From NCBI GenBank assembly GCA_020052635.1, contig JAGVOR010000175.1, positions 1 to 16,708 of the forward strand: 16,708 nucleotides of DNA. Direction: 5' to 3'. Under the pieces are notes generated by a model. It saw nothing but the letters and a program-made list of their open reading frames with translations. It ran no database searches and had not been told where the DNA came from. A program made the position numbers and the translations under genes. Of this stretch, positions 6,717 through 14,395 are shown in pieces. The stretch is from Candidatus Omnitrophota bacterium. GTDB lineage: Bacteria; Omnitrophota; Gorgyraeia; Gygaellales; Profunditerraquicolaceae. How positions within the stretch are numbered: the stretch's first letter is position 1; each line of letters begins with the position of its first letter.

Positions 6717-7597
6717 TTTCGTTTAGCTGGCAACTTAATCTTTAAGCCATACACGCTGCCCCGAATTAAAAAATACGGAATATGGATAAAAAAATAGTAC
6801 GGCAGAAAAACAAGCAGATGCCACGGCTTGGCATTCAGCAGCTCAAAAATAAAAAGATTGCGCAATAAAAGATACGCCCGGCGCCAGATAAGTTTATTCA
6901 TCGTAGCGGCTTCTTTATGCCAAACACGCGCGTCTTTGACTACTACCACCTCAAACCCGCTTGCCCTTGCCCGAATATTAAAATCAGTTTCCTCAAAATA
7001 CAGCTCATAAACCGGCCTCAAAAAACCGATCTTTTTAAACACCCGGGCGCTAATCAGATTAGCACAGCCTAAAATCGTATCCACCTTAGCGGACTTATCT
7101 TTGGGAACCAGAAAAATATCTTTATTTATCCTAAGCTTGCGCAGTCTTCCCGTCCAGAAATTTACGGTATAACCGCAGTTATTTACAGTTTGCGGATGGT
7201 AATAGTCATAAATGACCGGGGCGATCAGGCCGGCCTTTTTGTTAACTTGAGCTTCAACGATCAATTTTTCTAAAGTACTTTTTTCGACCACCACATCGTT
7301 ATTCAGCACCCAAATGTAATCTGCCCCCGCCGCAAGGCAATAGCGCACACCCCGGTTAACCGCCCGGACATAACCAAGATTTTGGTCATTGCGCAATATT
7401 TTTACATCAGGATATTTTGCCGCTATCGCCCCCACAGAACCATCAGCAGAGGCATTATCAACTACGGTCAGGTTAAACCTGCCATTGAGATAATTGAGTT
7501 TAGTTAAGGAATCCAGGCATTCCAAAACCTCATCCTTACCGTTCCAGTTGACAATTACCGCTGCAACCAAAGGACTTATATTTTCCTCAATTAGCAT
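6713..7597 (-). CDS. GT2 glycosyltransferase, WbbL/rhamnosyltransferase-like
   Basis: The 294-residue protein starts A-A-V-I-V-N-W-N-G, with V-V-D-N-A-S-A-D-G-S and N-L-G-Y-V-R-A-V-N-R-G, hallmarks of the WbbL-type GT2 subgroup. The metal-binding motif is the N-N-D variant (W-V-L-N-N-D-V) and the acceptor loop is Y-F-E-E-T-D-F. The last 60 residues are hydrophobic and basic, suggesting peripheral or single-span membrane attachment. Enzymes of this subgroup often transfer rhamnose or a related deoxysugar, but the donor cannot be decided here. The gene overlaps the upstream transferase by seven bases and the downstream radical-SAM gene by four. Confidence 0.9.
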   Translation of the reverse strand: MLIEENISPLVAAVIVNWNGKDEVLECLDSLTKLNYLNGRFNLTVVDNASADGSVGAIAAKYPDVKILRNDQNLGYVRAVNRGVRYCLAAGADYIWVLNNDVVVEKSTLEKLIVEAQVNKKAGLIAPVIYDYYHPQTVNNCGYTVNFWTGRLRKLRINKDIFLVPKDKSAKVDTILGCANLISARVFKKIGFLRPVYELYFEETDFNIRARASGFEVVVVKDARVWHKEAATMNKLIWRRAYLLLRNLFIFELLNAKPWHLLVFLPYYFFIHIPYFLIRGSVYGLKIKLPAKRK

Positions 7598-8592
7598 ATT
7601 ACCCGCCGGAATTTATTCTTTATAAAAAATACCGGAAAAACCAACATAAAAGTTACCGTGCTATAAAAAAGATACAGCCAGTGAAATCCCATTCCGGCGA
7701 TCACAAAGTTCATTCCCCTTTGCTTAAGGAAAAACCCGTAAAGCTTCCGGTTAAGACAGATCAGCGCGATTACCGCAAGCAAAAATAAAAGCGAGAAGAA
7801 CTCTATGCCGAATGAGAGAAAAAAACTCAAGAATAAAAAACAGGCCAGTGCCCCGCTTAACCGGTCAGAGAGCTTAAAATTCAAGTCGCCTGGTAATCCC
7901 CGATAGAGCGATAATTTGGTCCAGGGTATTGCCCGTTGCACGATATCGGATTTTAAAAGTGAAAGCAACCCCCATTTTTTAAGGTGCGTTACCTGCATTT
8001 CCTTAATTAGGATAATTTTTTTATTTACCTGGGCTAATCTATAACCCAGATCAACATCTTCAATCGAAGGCTGCCTGTAAACTTCCGGGAACCCTCCGGC
8101 CTCTTGAAAATCTTTCTTGCGCACTGCCCCGCAACCGGCCCAGAATGTCTGCGCCTGCCGCTTAGCGGATTGATGGATAAAATGATGCATCAGGTTTTTA
8201 TACTGTGAGATAAAATCAACCGCCTCAGGACGATCATCATAAGAGCCAAAAACCGCGCAGATCGCATCATCTTGCATTACCTCAACAGCCTTAGAGATCG
8301 TATCCGGGAATAAACGCACATCCGCATCCGCAAAAAATATAATATTGCCTTTAGCAGTTTGCGCCCCCCGGTTTCTTGCGGCGGCGGGGCCAAGCTGAGA
8401 ACTATTTTCAATCAGCTGATCCGCGTACTGCCTGGCGAATTCCGCCGAACCGTCACTGGAATGATCATCCACGACGATTAATTCAAAACACGGGTAATTA
8501 CTGCGCTTTATCGCTGGCAAAGATGTTTGAAGATAATCCCGGCTGTTATAAACCGGCATGACTACCGAAACCAAAGGGCCGTTACAATTCAT
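7591..8592 (-). CDS. GT2 glycosyltransferase with C-terminal membrane helices
   Basis: The 333-residue protein has a GT-A domain: V-S-V-V-M-P-V-Y-N-S at the start, V-V-D-D-H-S-S-D-G-S, A-A-A-R-N-R-G, F-F-A-D-A-D for metal binding, and P-S-I-E-D-V-D-L-G-Y-R-L as catalytic loop. Two or three strongly hydrophobic segments follow from about residue 244 to the end, anchoring the catalytic domain to the cytoplasmic face of the membrane. The ATG has a GGAGGAGAA site that lies in the 3' end of the preceding flavoprotein gene, with which it overlaps by 11 bases. It probably acts early in assembly of the lipid-linked glycan made by this cluster. Sugar donor unknown. Confidence 0.9.
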   Translation of the reverse strand: MNCNGPLVSVVMPVYNSRDYLQTSLPAIKRSNYPCFELIVVDDHSSDGSAEFARQYADQLIENSSQLGPAAARNRGAQTAKGNIIFFADADVRLFPDTISKAVEVMQDDAICAVFGSYDDRPEAVDFISQYKNLMHHFIHQSAKRQAQTFWAGCGAVRKKDFQEAGGFPEVYRQPSIEDVDLGYRLAQVNKKIILIKEMQVTHLKKWGLLSLLKSDIVQRAIPWTKLSLYRGLPGDLNFKLSDRLSGALACFLFLSFFLSFGIEFFSLLFLLAVIALICLNRKLYGFFLKQRGMNFVIAGMGFHWLYLFYSTVTFMLVFPVFFIKNKFRRVIC

Positions 8593-10018
8593 TTCTCCTC
8601 CAATAAAGGCCTTTTTCCAGATAATCCGGACTCTGATGAAATCTAAGTAAAGATTCTTTCTTGTGCTGATCGCTAAAAGCGGCGGCCGCGGACAACCCCA
8701 TCTCGATTGCCTGGTCCATATTCACGTAACGGAATAACCCCTGTCGGCCGCAGATAACAATATCCTTCTCTTCCCTGATAAAATAATAAATCGGCTTAAG
8801 GTGATCTTTATAATCCAGGGAATACACCGGGTACCCGTGCTCGGCGAAAGAGGAAAAATAGAGTTCTACCCTGCCCTTAAGCCGGATCCCCATTTTTTCT
8901 AAATCCCTGATGCATTGACGGAATAACTCTTCATCCGGCATCCGCCAGAATACGCCCCCCTTATCACAAGCAATCTCCAGAGTCAGCGAAGTAGTTTTTT
9001 CCGGGCAATTATCCGGATGCCAATTTAAAAGTTCCTGGATCCTAAAAAAGATATATTTTTTCTCCGGGACATAAATCCAGGTGTTATCGGTAATGCGCGC
9101 GCCCTTAATAATCAGGTTTAAAAAACGCAGCGAACGGTATTTAAGCCGGTTTGCGGCAGAGATTACTTTTTCCGGAGGCTTCGGTTGGAAATTGCGGATA
9201 AAATCATCCAAAGGAATGGTTGAAATAATTTTTTTAGCCAGAAACTCTCCCTCTTGCTGACCCGGGCCGCTGGTTTTGACCAACAGCCCTGCGCAAGAGC
9301 GAATAATCTGTTTAATCTTACGCTGTAAGAAAATTTCACCTGCCCCTTCCTGAATGGAGCTAGAGATACGCCGGGCAATCTCGCCGATACCGCCCTTAGG
9401 ATAAAGGAAATTTTTGGCATATGTTGCCGGATGGTTTGAGGAAACAAAATGCCGCAGCGCCATGCTGATGCTTGAGACCGAGATGCGCTGGCCGGCCCAA
9501 TCCGCCGAAATCTCTTTCGGCTCTCTCCCCCAAAGCTTGGCGGAATACGGCCCGAAATAAATTTCATAAAGTTTGGACCCAAACCTGTTTAATAGCCAAT
9601 CCTTAAGCGAATCTTCACGCCCTTTTCTAATTCCGTGTCGCAGGCGGGCATAAATCCCTTTAGCCAAGCAGTCGGCGCAGGTAAAAAACCCGAATTTTTG
9701 CAAAACATCCCGGGGGTCAGGCGGATAAGACAGGAATTTATCCTTAATGTAGATCTGGCTCTTTCTATCTACAGTGATCATGCCGTTGCCGTTAAATAAC
9801 TGACTGACAAAATGTTCTATTTTTTTATTTTTCGGCAGGAAGCGGTGGCCGCCGAAATCGAAAACAAAACCATCTTTATTTAAGCTGCGGCTTAAGCCAC
9901 CAACAGCATCCTCCTGTTCAAGAAGAATAACTTTCGCCCCCTTACGGACCAGCTCTAAACCACAGGCCAGGCCGGTGAGGCCGGCACCCAAAATCAGGTA
10001 TTCAGCGTCATGTTTCAT
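8582..10018 (-). CDS. FAD-dependent oxidoreductase, UDP-galactopyranose-mutase/amine-oxidase-like
   Basis: The 478-residue flavoprotein has an N-terminal dinucleotide-binding fold (L-I-L-G-A-G-L-T-G at 8-16, L-L-E-Q at 32-35, G-G-L-S-R-S at 40-45) and D-F-G-G-H-R-F (54-60). Near the C-terminus is G-R-Q-G-L-F-R-Y-V-N-M-D-Q-A, strongly reminiscent of the closing FAD-binding motif of UDP-galactopyranose mutases. It is longer than classical mutases (about 370-400 residues) and could instead be an NAD(P)/FAD oxidoreductase of the protoporphyrinogen-oxidase-like group often seen in glycan clusters. It is the first gene of the leftward glycan operon, with a weak promoter candidate upstream and an unusually long gap between ribosome-binding site and ATG. 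A role in making or modifying a nucleotide sugar or lipid-linked sugar is inferred from context. Confidence 0.85.
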   Translation of the reverse strand: MKHDAEYLILGAGLTGLACGLELVRKGAKVILLEQEDAVGGLSRSLNKDGFVFDFGGHRFLPKNKKIEHFVSQLFNGNGMITVDRKSQIYIKDKFLSYPPDPRDVLQKFGFFTCADCLAKGIYARLRHGIRKGREDSLKDWLLNRFGSKLYEIYFGPYSAKLWGREPKEISADWAGQRISVSSISMALRHFVSSNHPATYAKNFLYPKGGIGEIARRISSSIQEGAGEIFLQRKIKQIIRSCAGLLVKTSGPGQQEGEFLAKKIISTIPLDDFIRNFQPKPPEKVISAANRLKYRSLRFLNLIIKGARITDNTWIYVPEKKYIFFRIQELLNWHPDNCPEKTTSLTLEIACDKGGVFWRMPDEELFRQCIRDLEKMGIRLKGRVELYFSSFAEHGYPVYSLDYKDHLKPIYYFIREEKDIVICGRQGLFRYVNMDQAIEMGLSAAAAFSDQHKKESLLRFHQSPDYLEKGLYWRRNEL

Positions 10019-10020
10019 AT

Positions 10021-10042
10021 TAATCTTTCAGATTAGCTCCTT
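10021..10042 (-). promoter_or_regulatory. Ribosome-binding site with hairpin in the spacer
   Basis: AAGGAG (10037-10042) lies 18 bases before the ATG at 10018, too far for normal use. The intervening bases hold TAATCT-GAA-AGATTA (10021-10035), which would fold into a 6-bp hairpin and shorten the effective spacing to about three unpaired bases. No alternative conventional start codon lies nearer in frame. The hairpin is seen; its function is inference. Confidence 0.45.
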
Positions 10043-10068
10043 CGGAATGTTTATGGCTTGCCACTACG

Positions 10069-10097
10069 ATATTAAAAAGGCTGTTTCTGAGGGACAA
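10069..10097 (-). promoter_or_regulatory. Weak sigma70-type promoter candidate for the glycan operon
   Basis: On the minus strand TTGTCC (10092-10097), a 17-base spacer and TAATAT (10069-10074) each match four of six consensus positions. It lies in the 99-base gap between the PAS gene stop and the flavoprotein start, where no terminator-like stem with a U-tract is evident. Read-through from the signalling operon is therefore also possible. Confidence 0.35.
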
Positions 10098-10117
10098 CGG
10101 CTGATTTAGGTTATGAT

Positions 10118-11854
10118 TTATAACTTCTTGCTTTTCAGTTTATTTTCCAGCTCCTGCACGCGCTCTTTTAATTCTATAATTCTTTCTTCCCTGCCCATAC
10201 TCACCTTATAAAATGTTTCCATTTCATGCAAACTTTTCTGCAGTCGTTCTTCCAGTTTTTTGCGTTCGGTAATATCCTGATTAACCCCGTAAGTCTTAAT
10301 CGTTCTGCCGTTTTCGTCTTTAATGATAAAAAAACGCACACTGATATAGCCGATCTCACCGTCGGCATAGATAATCCGGTGGTCCAACGAGCTGCTGAAA
10401 TAAGGATCCTGGGTTTCGATCGCCTTACGGGTCTCTATCGCGACTAAATGTCCGTCTTCGGGATGCAGAAAACGCCTGGTATATTCGGCCGCAGGCATAG
10501 TGTAACCGCCGGACTTTTCCGCCGTCGTACGGAAAATCGCGTAAAAAGCGTCGTTGAACGTAAAGATATCATTTTCCACATCATACTCCCACGGCCCCAG
10601 GTGCGCGATGGTGAGGGCATTGGACAACTGCCCCTTGTTAGCCCGCAGATCATCCTCTATCTTTTTGCGCGCCGTCAGGTCAATACAAAAGATGATATTT
10701 TTCTTTCCGGCGTGTGTGAACGTGAACTGGACATGTTTTTCCGTACCATCCTTGCAGACAACTTTTGTTTCTATCGGCTCCGCCTCATTTTTATTCCGGA
10801 GCGAGCTTTCAACAATCTTCTCCCATAGCGGACGGACTTTACTCCGGTACCCTTCATCCGGATAGGCTTGCGGCCACCAGGCAGAAACAGAGGGAATATC
10901 CTCAAGCGTATAACCGAATAAATCACTGAACTTCTGGCTCAGATACTCTACTTTTTCATCCCGGCCAACTGAAATAATGATCCCATACGGAGATGATTCT
11001 ACCACCGACCTAAACCGGATCTCATTTTCCTTAAGGCCCTCTTCCAGTTTTTTACGTTCGGTAATATCGGTAGAAACCCCGCATACACCGTAGATACTGC
11101 CGTTTTTGTCGCGCAGGGGATATTTTCTTTCCAGGAAAAAGACGGTTTTAGATTCATAGTTAATTTCAATCTCCTCCTCGGTAGTCTCACCGCTAAGCAC
11201 CCGCAGATCAATCTCTCTCAATTTTTTTACGGTGTCAACCGGAAAAAATTTATTATCTGCAGCGCCTGGTAAATCATCCTTGCCGCACTGGAACAACTCA
11301 AGGGTAAGATCGTTGGCATAGATATATTTGGAATTCCTATCTTTAATATAAACATAAGAAGGAACCTTATTCAACGAGTCGATCAGCCAGGTATTTTTTT
11401 CATTTAAAGCTCTTAATTCTTCCTCGCCTTGCTTACGGTCGGTAATATCATTGAAGATCTCTAACTTAGAAACGCTTCCGTCCGGATTTTTAACTGGCAC
11501 ATCGATCAAATCATAAGTTCTTTTGGTCCTCTCTGAATACCATTCCCAGCGCACCGCCTGCCCGGAAAATACCTCCCGGTTCTTGCACCAGGGGCAAGGG
11601 CTTGTGCGCTGGTGAAAATACGCAAAACACTTCTTTCCCGCGACCGGGCCAAAATCCGCCTCCAGTTTCTGGTTAACATACTCAATCTCATATCCCTGGT
11701 TAACCATGTAAATACCCAGAGGGATATTATTCAGAACAGAAAAAGGAATATTTACTTCCGGAATCTTCCCCGCCTTTTTAGGCGCGGATTTCATACCCCC
11801 TCTGCCAAATGGCCTTAATCGTGCCGATAATTGTTTAATGCTATTTTTGAACAT
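10118..11854 (-). CDS. Protein with four PAS domains and no output domain
   Basis: The 578-residue soluble protein consists of four consecutive PAS/PAC units, approximately 36-143, 150-270, 275-395 and 400-530, each closing with a D-[IL]-T-x-R-K type PAC end. The first PAS carries C76-x10-C87-P-W-C90, a Cys arrangement seen in some PAS sensors and possibly able to bind a cofactor or metal. The protein ends in a Lys/Glu-rich coiled coil (M-G-R-E-E-R-I-I-E-L-K) of the type that usually leads into a histidine kinase, but it stops after about 20 further residues. No kinase, cyclase, GGDEF or phosphatase domain follows. A ribosome-binding site (AAGGA) precedes the ATG. It closes the FecR/CHASE2 operon and may act as a cytosolic sensor or scaffold for that system. 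Ligand unknown. Confidence 0.87.
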   Translation of the reverse strand: MFKNSIKQLSARLRPFGRGGMKSAPKKAGKIPEVNIPFSVLNNIPLGIYMVNQGYEIEYVNQKLEADFGPVAGKKCFAYFHQRTSPCPWCKNREVFSGQAVRWEWYSERTKRTYDLIDVPVKNPDGSVSKLEIFNDITDRKQGEEELRALNEKNTWLIDSLNKVPSYVYIKDRNSKYIYANDLTLELFQCGKDDLPGAADNKFFPVDTVKKLREIDLRVLSGETTEEEIEINYESKTVFFLERKYPLRDKNGSIYGVCGVSTDITERKKLEEGLKENEIRFRSVVESSPYGIIISVGRDEKVEYLSQKFSDLFGYTLEDIPSVSAWWPQAYPDEGYRSKVRPLWEKIVESSLRNKNEAEPIETKVVCKDGTEKHVQFTFTHAGKKNIIFCIDLTARKKIEDDLRANKGQLSNALTIAHLGPWEYDVENDIFTFNDAFYAIFRTTAEKSGGYTMPAAEYTRRFLHPEDGHLVAIETRKAIETQDPYFSSSLDHRIIYADGEIGYISVRFFIIKDENGRTIKTYGVNQDITERKKLEERLQKSLHEMETFYKVSMGREERIIELKERVQELENKLKSKKL

Positions 11855-11864
11855 TTATCCTTTT

Positions 11865-12149
11865 TTAATCAATAACAAGCATTTTACCGCTGACATCGAT
11901 AACCTGCAGCTGCTGATCATCGATGGCCAGGGACTTTTGAGGAACCCAGGCGCTAGGTCAAATTTCTTCAAATCGATCATCTTCCAAGCGGAATTTTCAT
12001 AAGTTTTATAATACAGGACCAGCTTGGTCAGATCCTTGCTCACCACTCTTTGCGCTTAACCTTCAAGGTGAACGAAGGGCTCCGGATCTTCTTTGATTGC
12101 CCCTTCGAAGGGGGGGGGAAGATATCCACTATCTTATCCAAGCCCTCAT
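11865..12149 (-). pseudogene. Small ORF broken by three apparent single-base losses
   Basis: The STAS gene stop overlaps an ATG (ATGA) at 12149 that has an ideal AAGGAGG site seven bases upstream, yet this frame stops after six codons. Coding-like sequence then continues in successive frames. About 34 residues run from G-L-D-K-I-V-D-I-F to K-R-K-E-W, about 29 more from V-S-K-D-L-T-K to L-K-K-F-D, and a last 28 or so from S-A-W-V-P-Q-K to M-L-V-I-D before a TAA at 11865. Restoring one base at three places (ATGAGGG, TGGTGAG, GACCTAG), each next to a short homopolymer, yields one 95-residue frame. A run of nine C on the coding strand also lies inside. I recognise no family. It may be a true pseudogene, a local sequencing error, or chance; the clean start, fit and stop favour a real gene. 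Confidence 0.55.
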
Positions 12150-12523
12150 TGCTGATCCTCCTTGATCTTCTTCTGAATACCCAGCAGATAGCGATCCGCT
12201 TCCTCCATGCTGGCAAAGATACTCTCCTGCGGCAAGGCCTTGACGATCTTAAATACCTCATCGATCTGCGGCGGGATATTGGTGACGACCAAGCTTACTC
12301 CCCGAACTTGGGCCTGTTTTTGCAATAACAAAAGCGCACTGATCCCCATACTACTGATATAATCCAAAGATTTAAAATCAAGGATCATCCCTTTTGGACT
12401 TTTATCCAACTCCTTCCTGCCCCTAACTTCCAACTCGGTATGGGTCTCGGTATCCAAAGAACCAACTAGACACAAAATAACTACTCCGTCATCTTTAGAC
12501 ATCACACTAATCTTTAAAGCCAT
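12146..12523 (-). CDS. STAS-domain anti-anti-sigma-like protein (RsbV/SpoIIAA type)
   Basis: The 125-residue single-domain protein has the STAS pattern: a G-S-L-D strand, then L-D-F-K-S-L-D-Y-I-S-S58-M-G, where the second serine is the usual phosphorylation site, followed by the long helix I-S-A-L-L-L-L-Q. In partner switching the unphosphorylated STAS protein binds the RsbW-like kinase and releases that kinase's target; phosphorylation by the kinase breaks the complex and a SpoIIE phosphatase resets it. All three partners are encoded in this operon. An AAAGGAG site seven bases before the ATG follows the phosphatase stop. Its stop overlaps the ATG of the broken downstream ORF. Confidence 0.9.
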   Translation of the reverse strand: MALKISVMSKDDGVVILCLVGSLDTETHTELEVRGRKELDKSPKGMILDFKSLDYISSMGISALLLLQKQAQVRGVSLVVTNIPPQIDEVFKIVKALPQESIFASMEEADRYLLGIQKKIKEDQQ

Positions 12524-12538
12524 AGTTTAGCTCCTTTC

Positions 12539-14395
12539 TTATTTACGCTCCAGAATCACCGCAGTTAGATCATCATGCTGTAATGCTCTTGCGCGATGCG
12601 CCTCATACGCTTGTTTTAGTGCCGCCAGCAAATTATCAATCCCTTGATCCGTCAACCGGCTTAAAACTTCTTTAAGGCGCAAGGCGCCGAATTCTTTGCC
12701 CTGGCTATCACGGGCTTCGATCCAACCATCAGTATACATAAATATTTTATCTCCGGGTAAAAATTGCCCCTTGACCACCGTATAAGAAAAATTATCTACC
12801 AACCCCAGCGGCGGACCGGAGGCAGGGATCAACTCCTCTATCCGGCCACTGCCCCGGCTTAAGAAAATAAGCGGCGGATGGCCGGCACTTGCACCGATAA
12901 ATGAATAATCCCGCAGGTCAATAATCAGGTATTGGCCGGTAATAAAGCGGCTATCCAGATCCGACTTTAAATGGCTGCTTAAAACCGATAAAAGCTTTCC
13001 GGGGTCAAGAGCATCCCTGGCCAAAATCCTGAGCAACGAAATAGCCTTAGCCATGATCAAAGCCGCCGAGATACCTTTACCGCTGACATCAGCGATAAAA
13101 ATCCCAAAACGGTGTTCATCCAGAAGGATCACATCATAAAAATCACCGCCGACGAATTTTGCCGGCTGTAAAAATAAACGCAGTTTAAGCTCACCGAGAT
13201 CACCTAAATCCGCAGGGAGAAAATTGCGCTGGATTTGAGCGGCAATCTCTAATTCTTTCTCCATTAGCCTTCTTGCTTGGACCTCCCGGAAGAATTTAAC
13301 CAGCAACACCCCGGAATATACAAAAATTAAGCTCGAAACCGGAAAGAAAATATCGTAAAATACGCCGCGAATATTAAATAAAACTTGCGCCGTAAAAATA
13401 TAACCCGCCGCCAACAAAAAAGAGCAGGCAAAAGCCACAAGCGGAGCCAACTTTAAAGCCAACCAGAGCCCGATAAAGAAAAGCATAAAATTGATCAACA
13501 CCCTCAAAAAGTTCCCTAGCCGGCGGATATAGGCGCCCTGTAAAATACTATTGCAGATACTGGCCTGCGTGCCGACCATCGGATAGACCGGATCAACCGG
13601 GTTAGCCCGGAAGTCGGATGTTCCGGCGGCGGTCAGGCCGATGAAACAAATCTTATTCCGAAAAAGGCTCAACTCCAGCCGGGGAACCTCACCTTTTTTA
13701 GCTGCGGCGGCGGACTGAATTATATCTAAATAAGAAAAATGTCGGAAGGTTTTTAACCAGGCTCCAGGATAATTTACCCAGATGCCTGTACGAAGATCAA
13801 AAGGCACGGCTATACTAGCAGGCTCCTTACCTAAATAATGAGCAGCGGCCAAAAAACCCAAAGCCGGCCAAGATTGATCATTTCGTTTTACCCAAAGCGG
13901 CAGGCGCCGAGACTTTCCATCGTTATCAACAAAAATATTTATATGCCCCACTCCGTAAACCGCGCTCTTTAAGGTATCGGTTACTCCGCCTAAAACCTCT
14001 TGAGCAACAGCTTCTCCCCGCTTATTTTCTAATCTAAAGGCAAAAGGCAAATATACCCGGCCTGATTCTTTCATCGCCAGCTCTAATCGAACATCTGCGC
14101 CTGATGGTTCACTAAAAAGTATATCAAAAACGATCGAGCGGCATCCATTTTTACTTAAAATCTCAATTAAATCAGCATGATAATCCCGGGGTAGCGGCCA
14201 ACGGCCCAGGCCTTTTAAAGTATCATCGGATATCTCAATAATCACAATCTCCGGATTAACCTGCTGGGTGGGACGATGGCGCAAGAGAAAATCATAGGCC
14301 AACATTTCTTGAAATTCAAAGATGCCGGCGCATACGCTAATCACAATAAAAATCAACCACAAAACAACCAGAAAATAGGGAAAGAATTTTTTCAT
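12539..14395 (-). CDS. CHASE2-SpoIIE membrane-bound PP2C-type phosphatase
   Basis: The 618-residue protein has an N-terminal membrane helix (5-25), an extracytoplasmic CHASE2 sensor domain (about 28-300, with Y-D-F-L-L-R, I-D/S-D-D-T-L and a F-D-I-L-F element), three membrane helices (about 302-368), a short coiled-coil linker (378-395) and a SpoIIE/PP2C catalytic domain to the end. Metal-binding motifs are all present: G-G-D-F-Y-D (416-421), D-V-S-G-K-G (446-451), Y-T-D-G (564-567) and H-D-D (607-609). It should dephosphorylate the STAS protein when the sensor domain detects an envelope signal. The ATG overlaps the RsbW-like gene stop by four bases. CHASE2 domains are frequently encoded near FecR-domain proteins, as here. 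Ligand unknown. Confidence 0.93.
   Translation of the reverse strand: MKKFFPYFLVVLWLIFIVISVCAGIFEFQEMLAYDFLLRHRPTQQVNPEIVIIEISDDTLKGLGRWPLPRDYHADLIEILSKNGCRSIVFDILFSEPSGADVRLELAMKESGRVYLPFAFRLENKRGEAVAQEVLGGVTDTLKSAVYGVGHINIFVDNDGKSRRLPLWVKRNDQSWPALGFLAAAHYLGKEPASIAVPFDLRTGIWVNYPGAWLKTFRHFSYLDIIQSAAAAKKGEVPRLELSLFRNKICFIGLTAAGTSDFRANPVDPVYPMVGTQASICNSILQGAYIRRLGNFLRVLINFMLFFIGLWLALKLAPLVAFACSFLLAAGYIFTAQVLFNIRGVFYDIFFPVSSLIFVYSGVLLVKFFREVQARRLMEKELEIAAQIQRNFLPADLGDLGELKLRLFLQPAKFVGGDFYDVILLDEHRFGIFIADVSGKGISAALIMAKAISLLRILARDALDPGKLLSVLSSHLKSDLDSRFITGQYLIIDLRDYSFIGASAGHPPLIFLSRGSGRIEELIPASGPPLGLVDNFSYTVVKGQFLPGDKIFMYTDGWIEARDSQGKEFGALRLKEVLSRLTDQGIDNLLAALKQAYEAHRARALQHDDLTAVILERK

Noticed and set aside
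9163..9582. 139-residue open frame on the minus strand
   Set aside because: It lies wholly inside the flavoprotein gene in another frame, is Arg/Ser/Pro-rich without any domain pattern, and has no ribosome-binding site.
10448..10865. Two overlapping plus-strand frames of 126 and 103 residues
   Set aside because: Both are antisense to the PAS gene and show no recognisable domain or initiation signal.
12040..12261. 73-residue minus-strand frame taken as a complete gene
   Set aside because: Its first half is an out-of-frame shadow of the STAS gene; only the last 35 or so residues look coding, and they are treated as part of the broken ORF.
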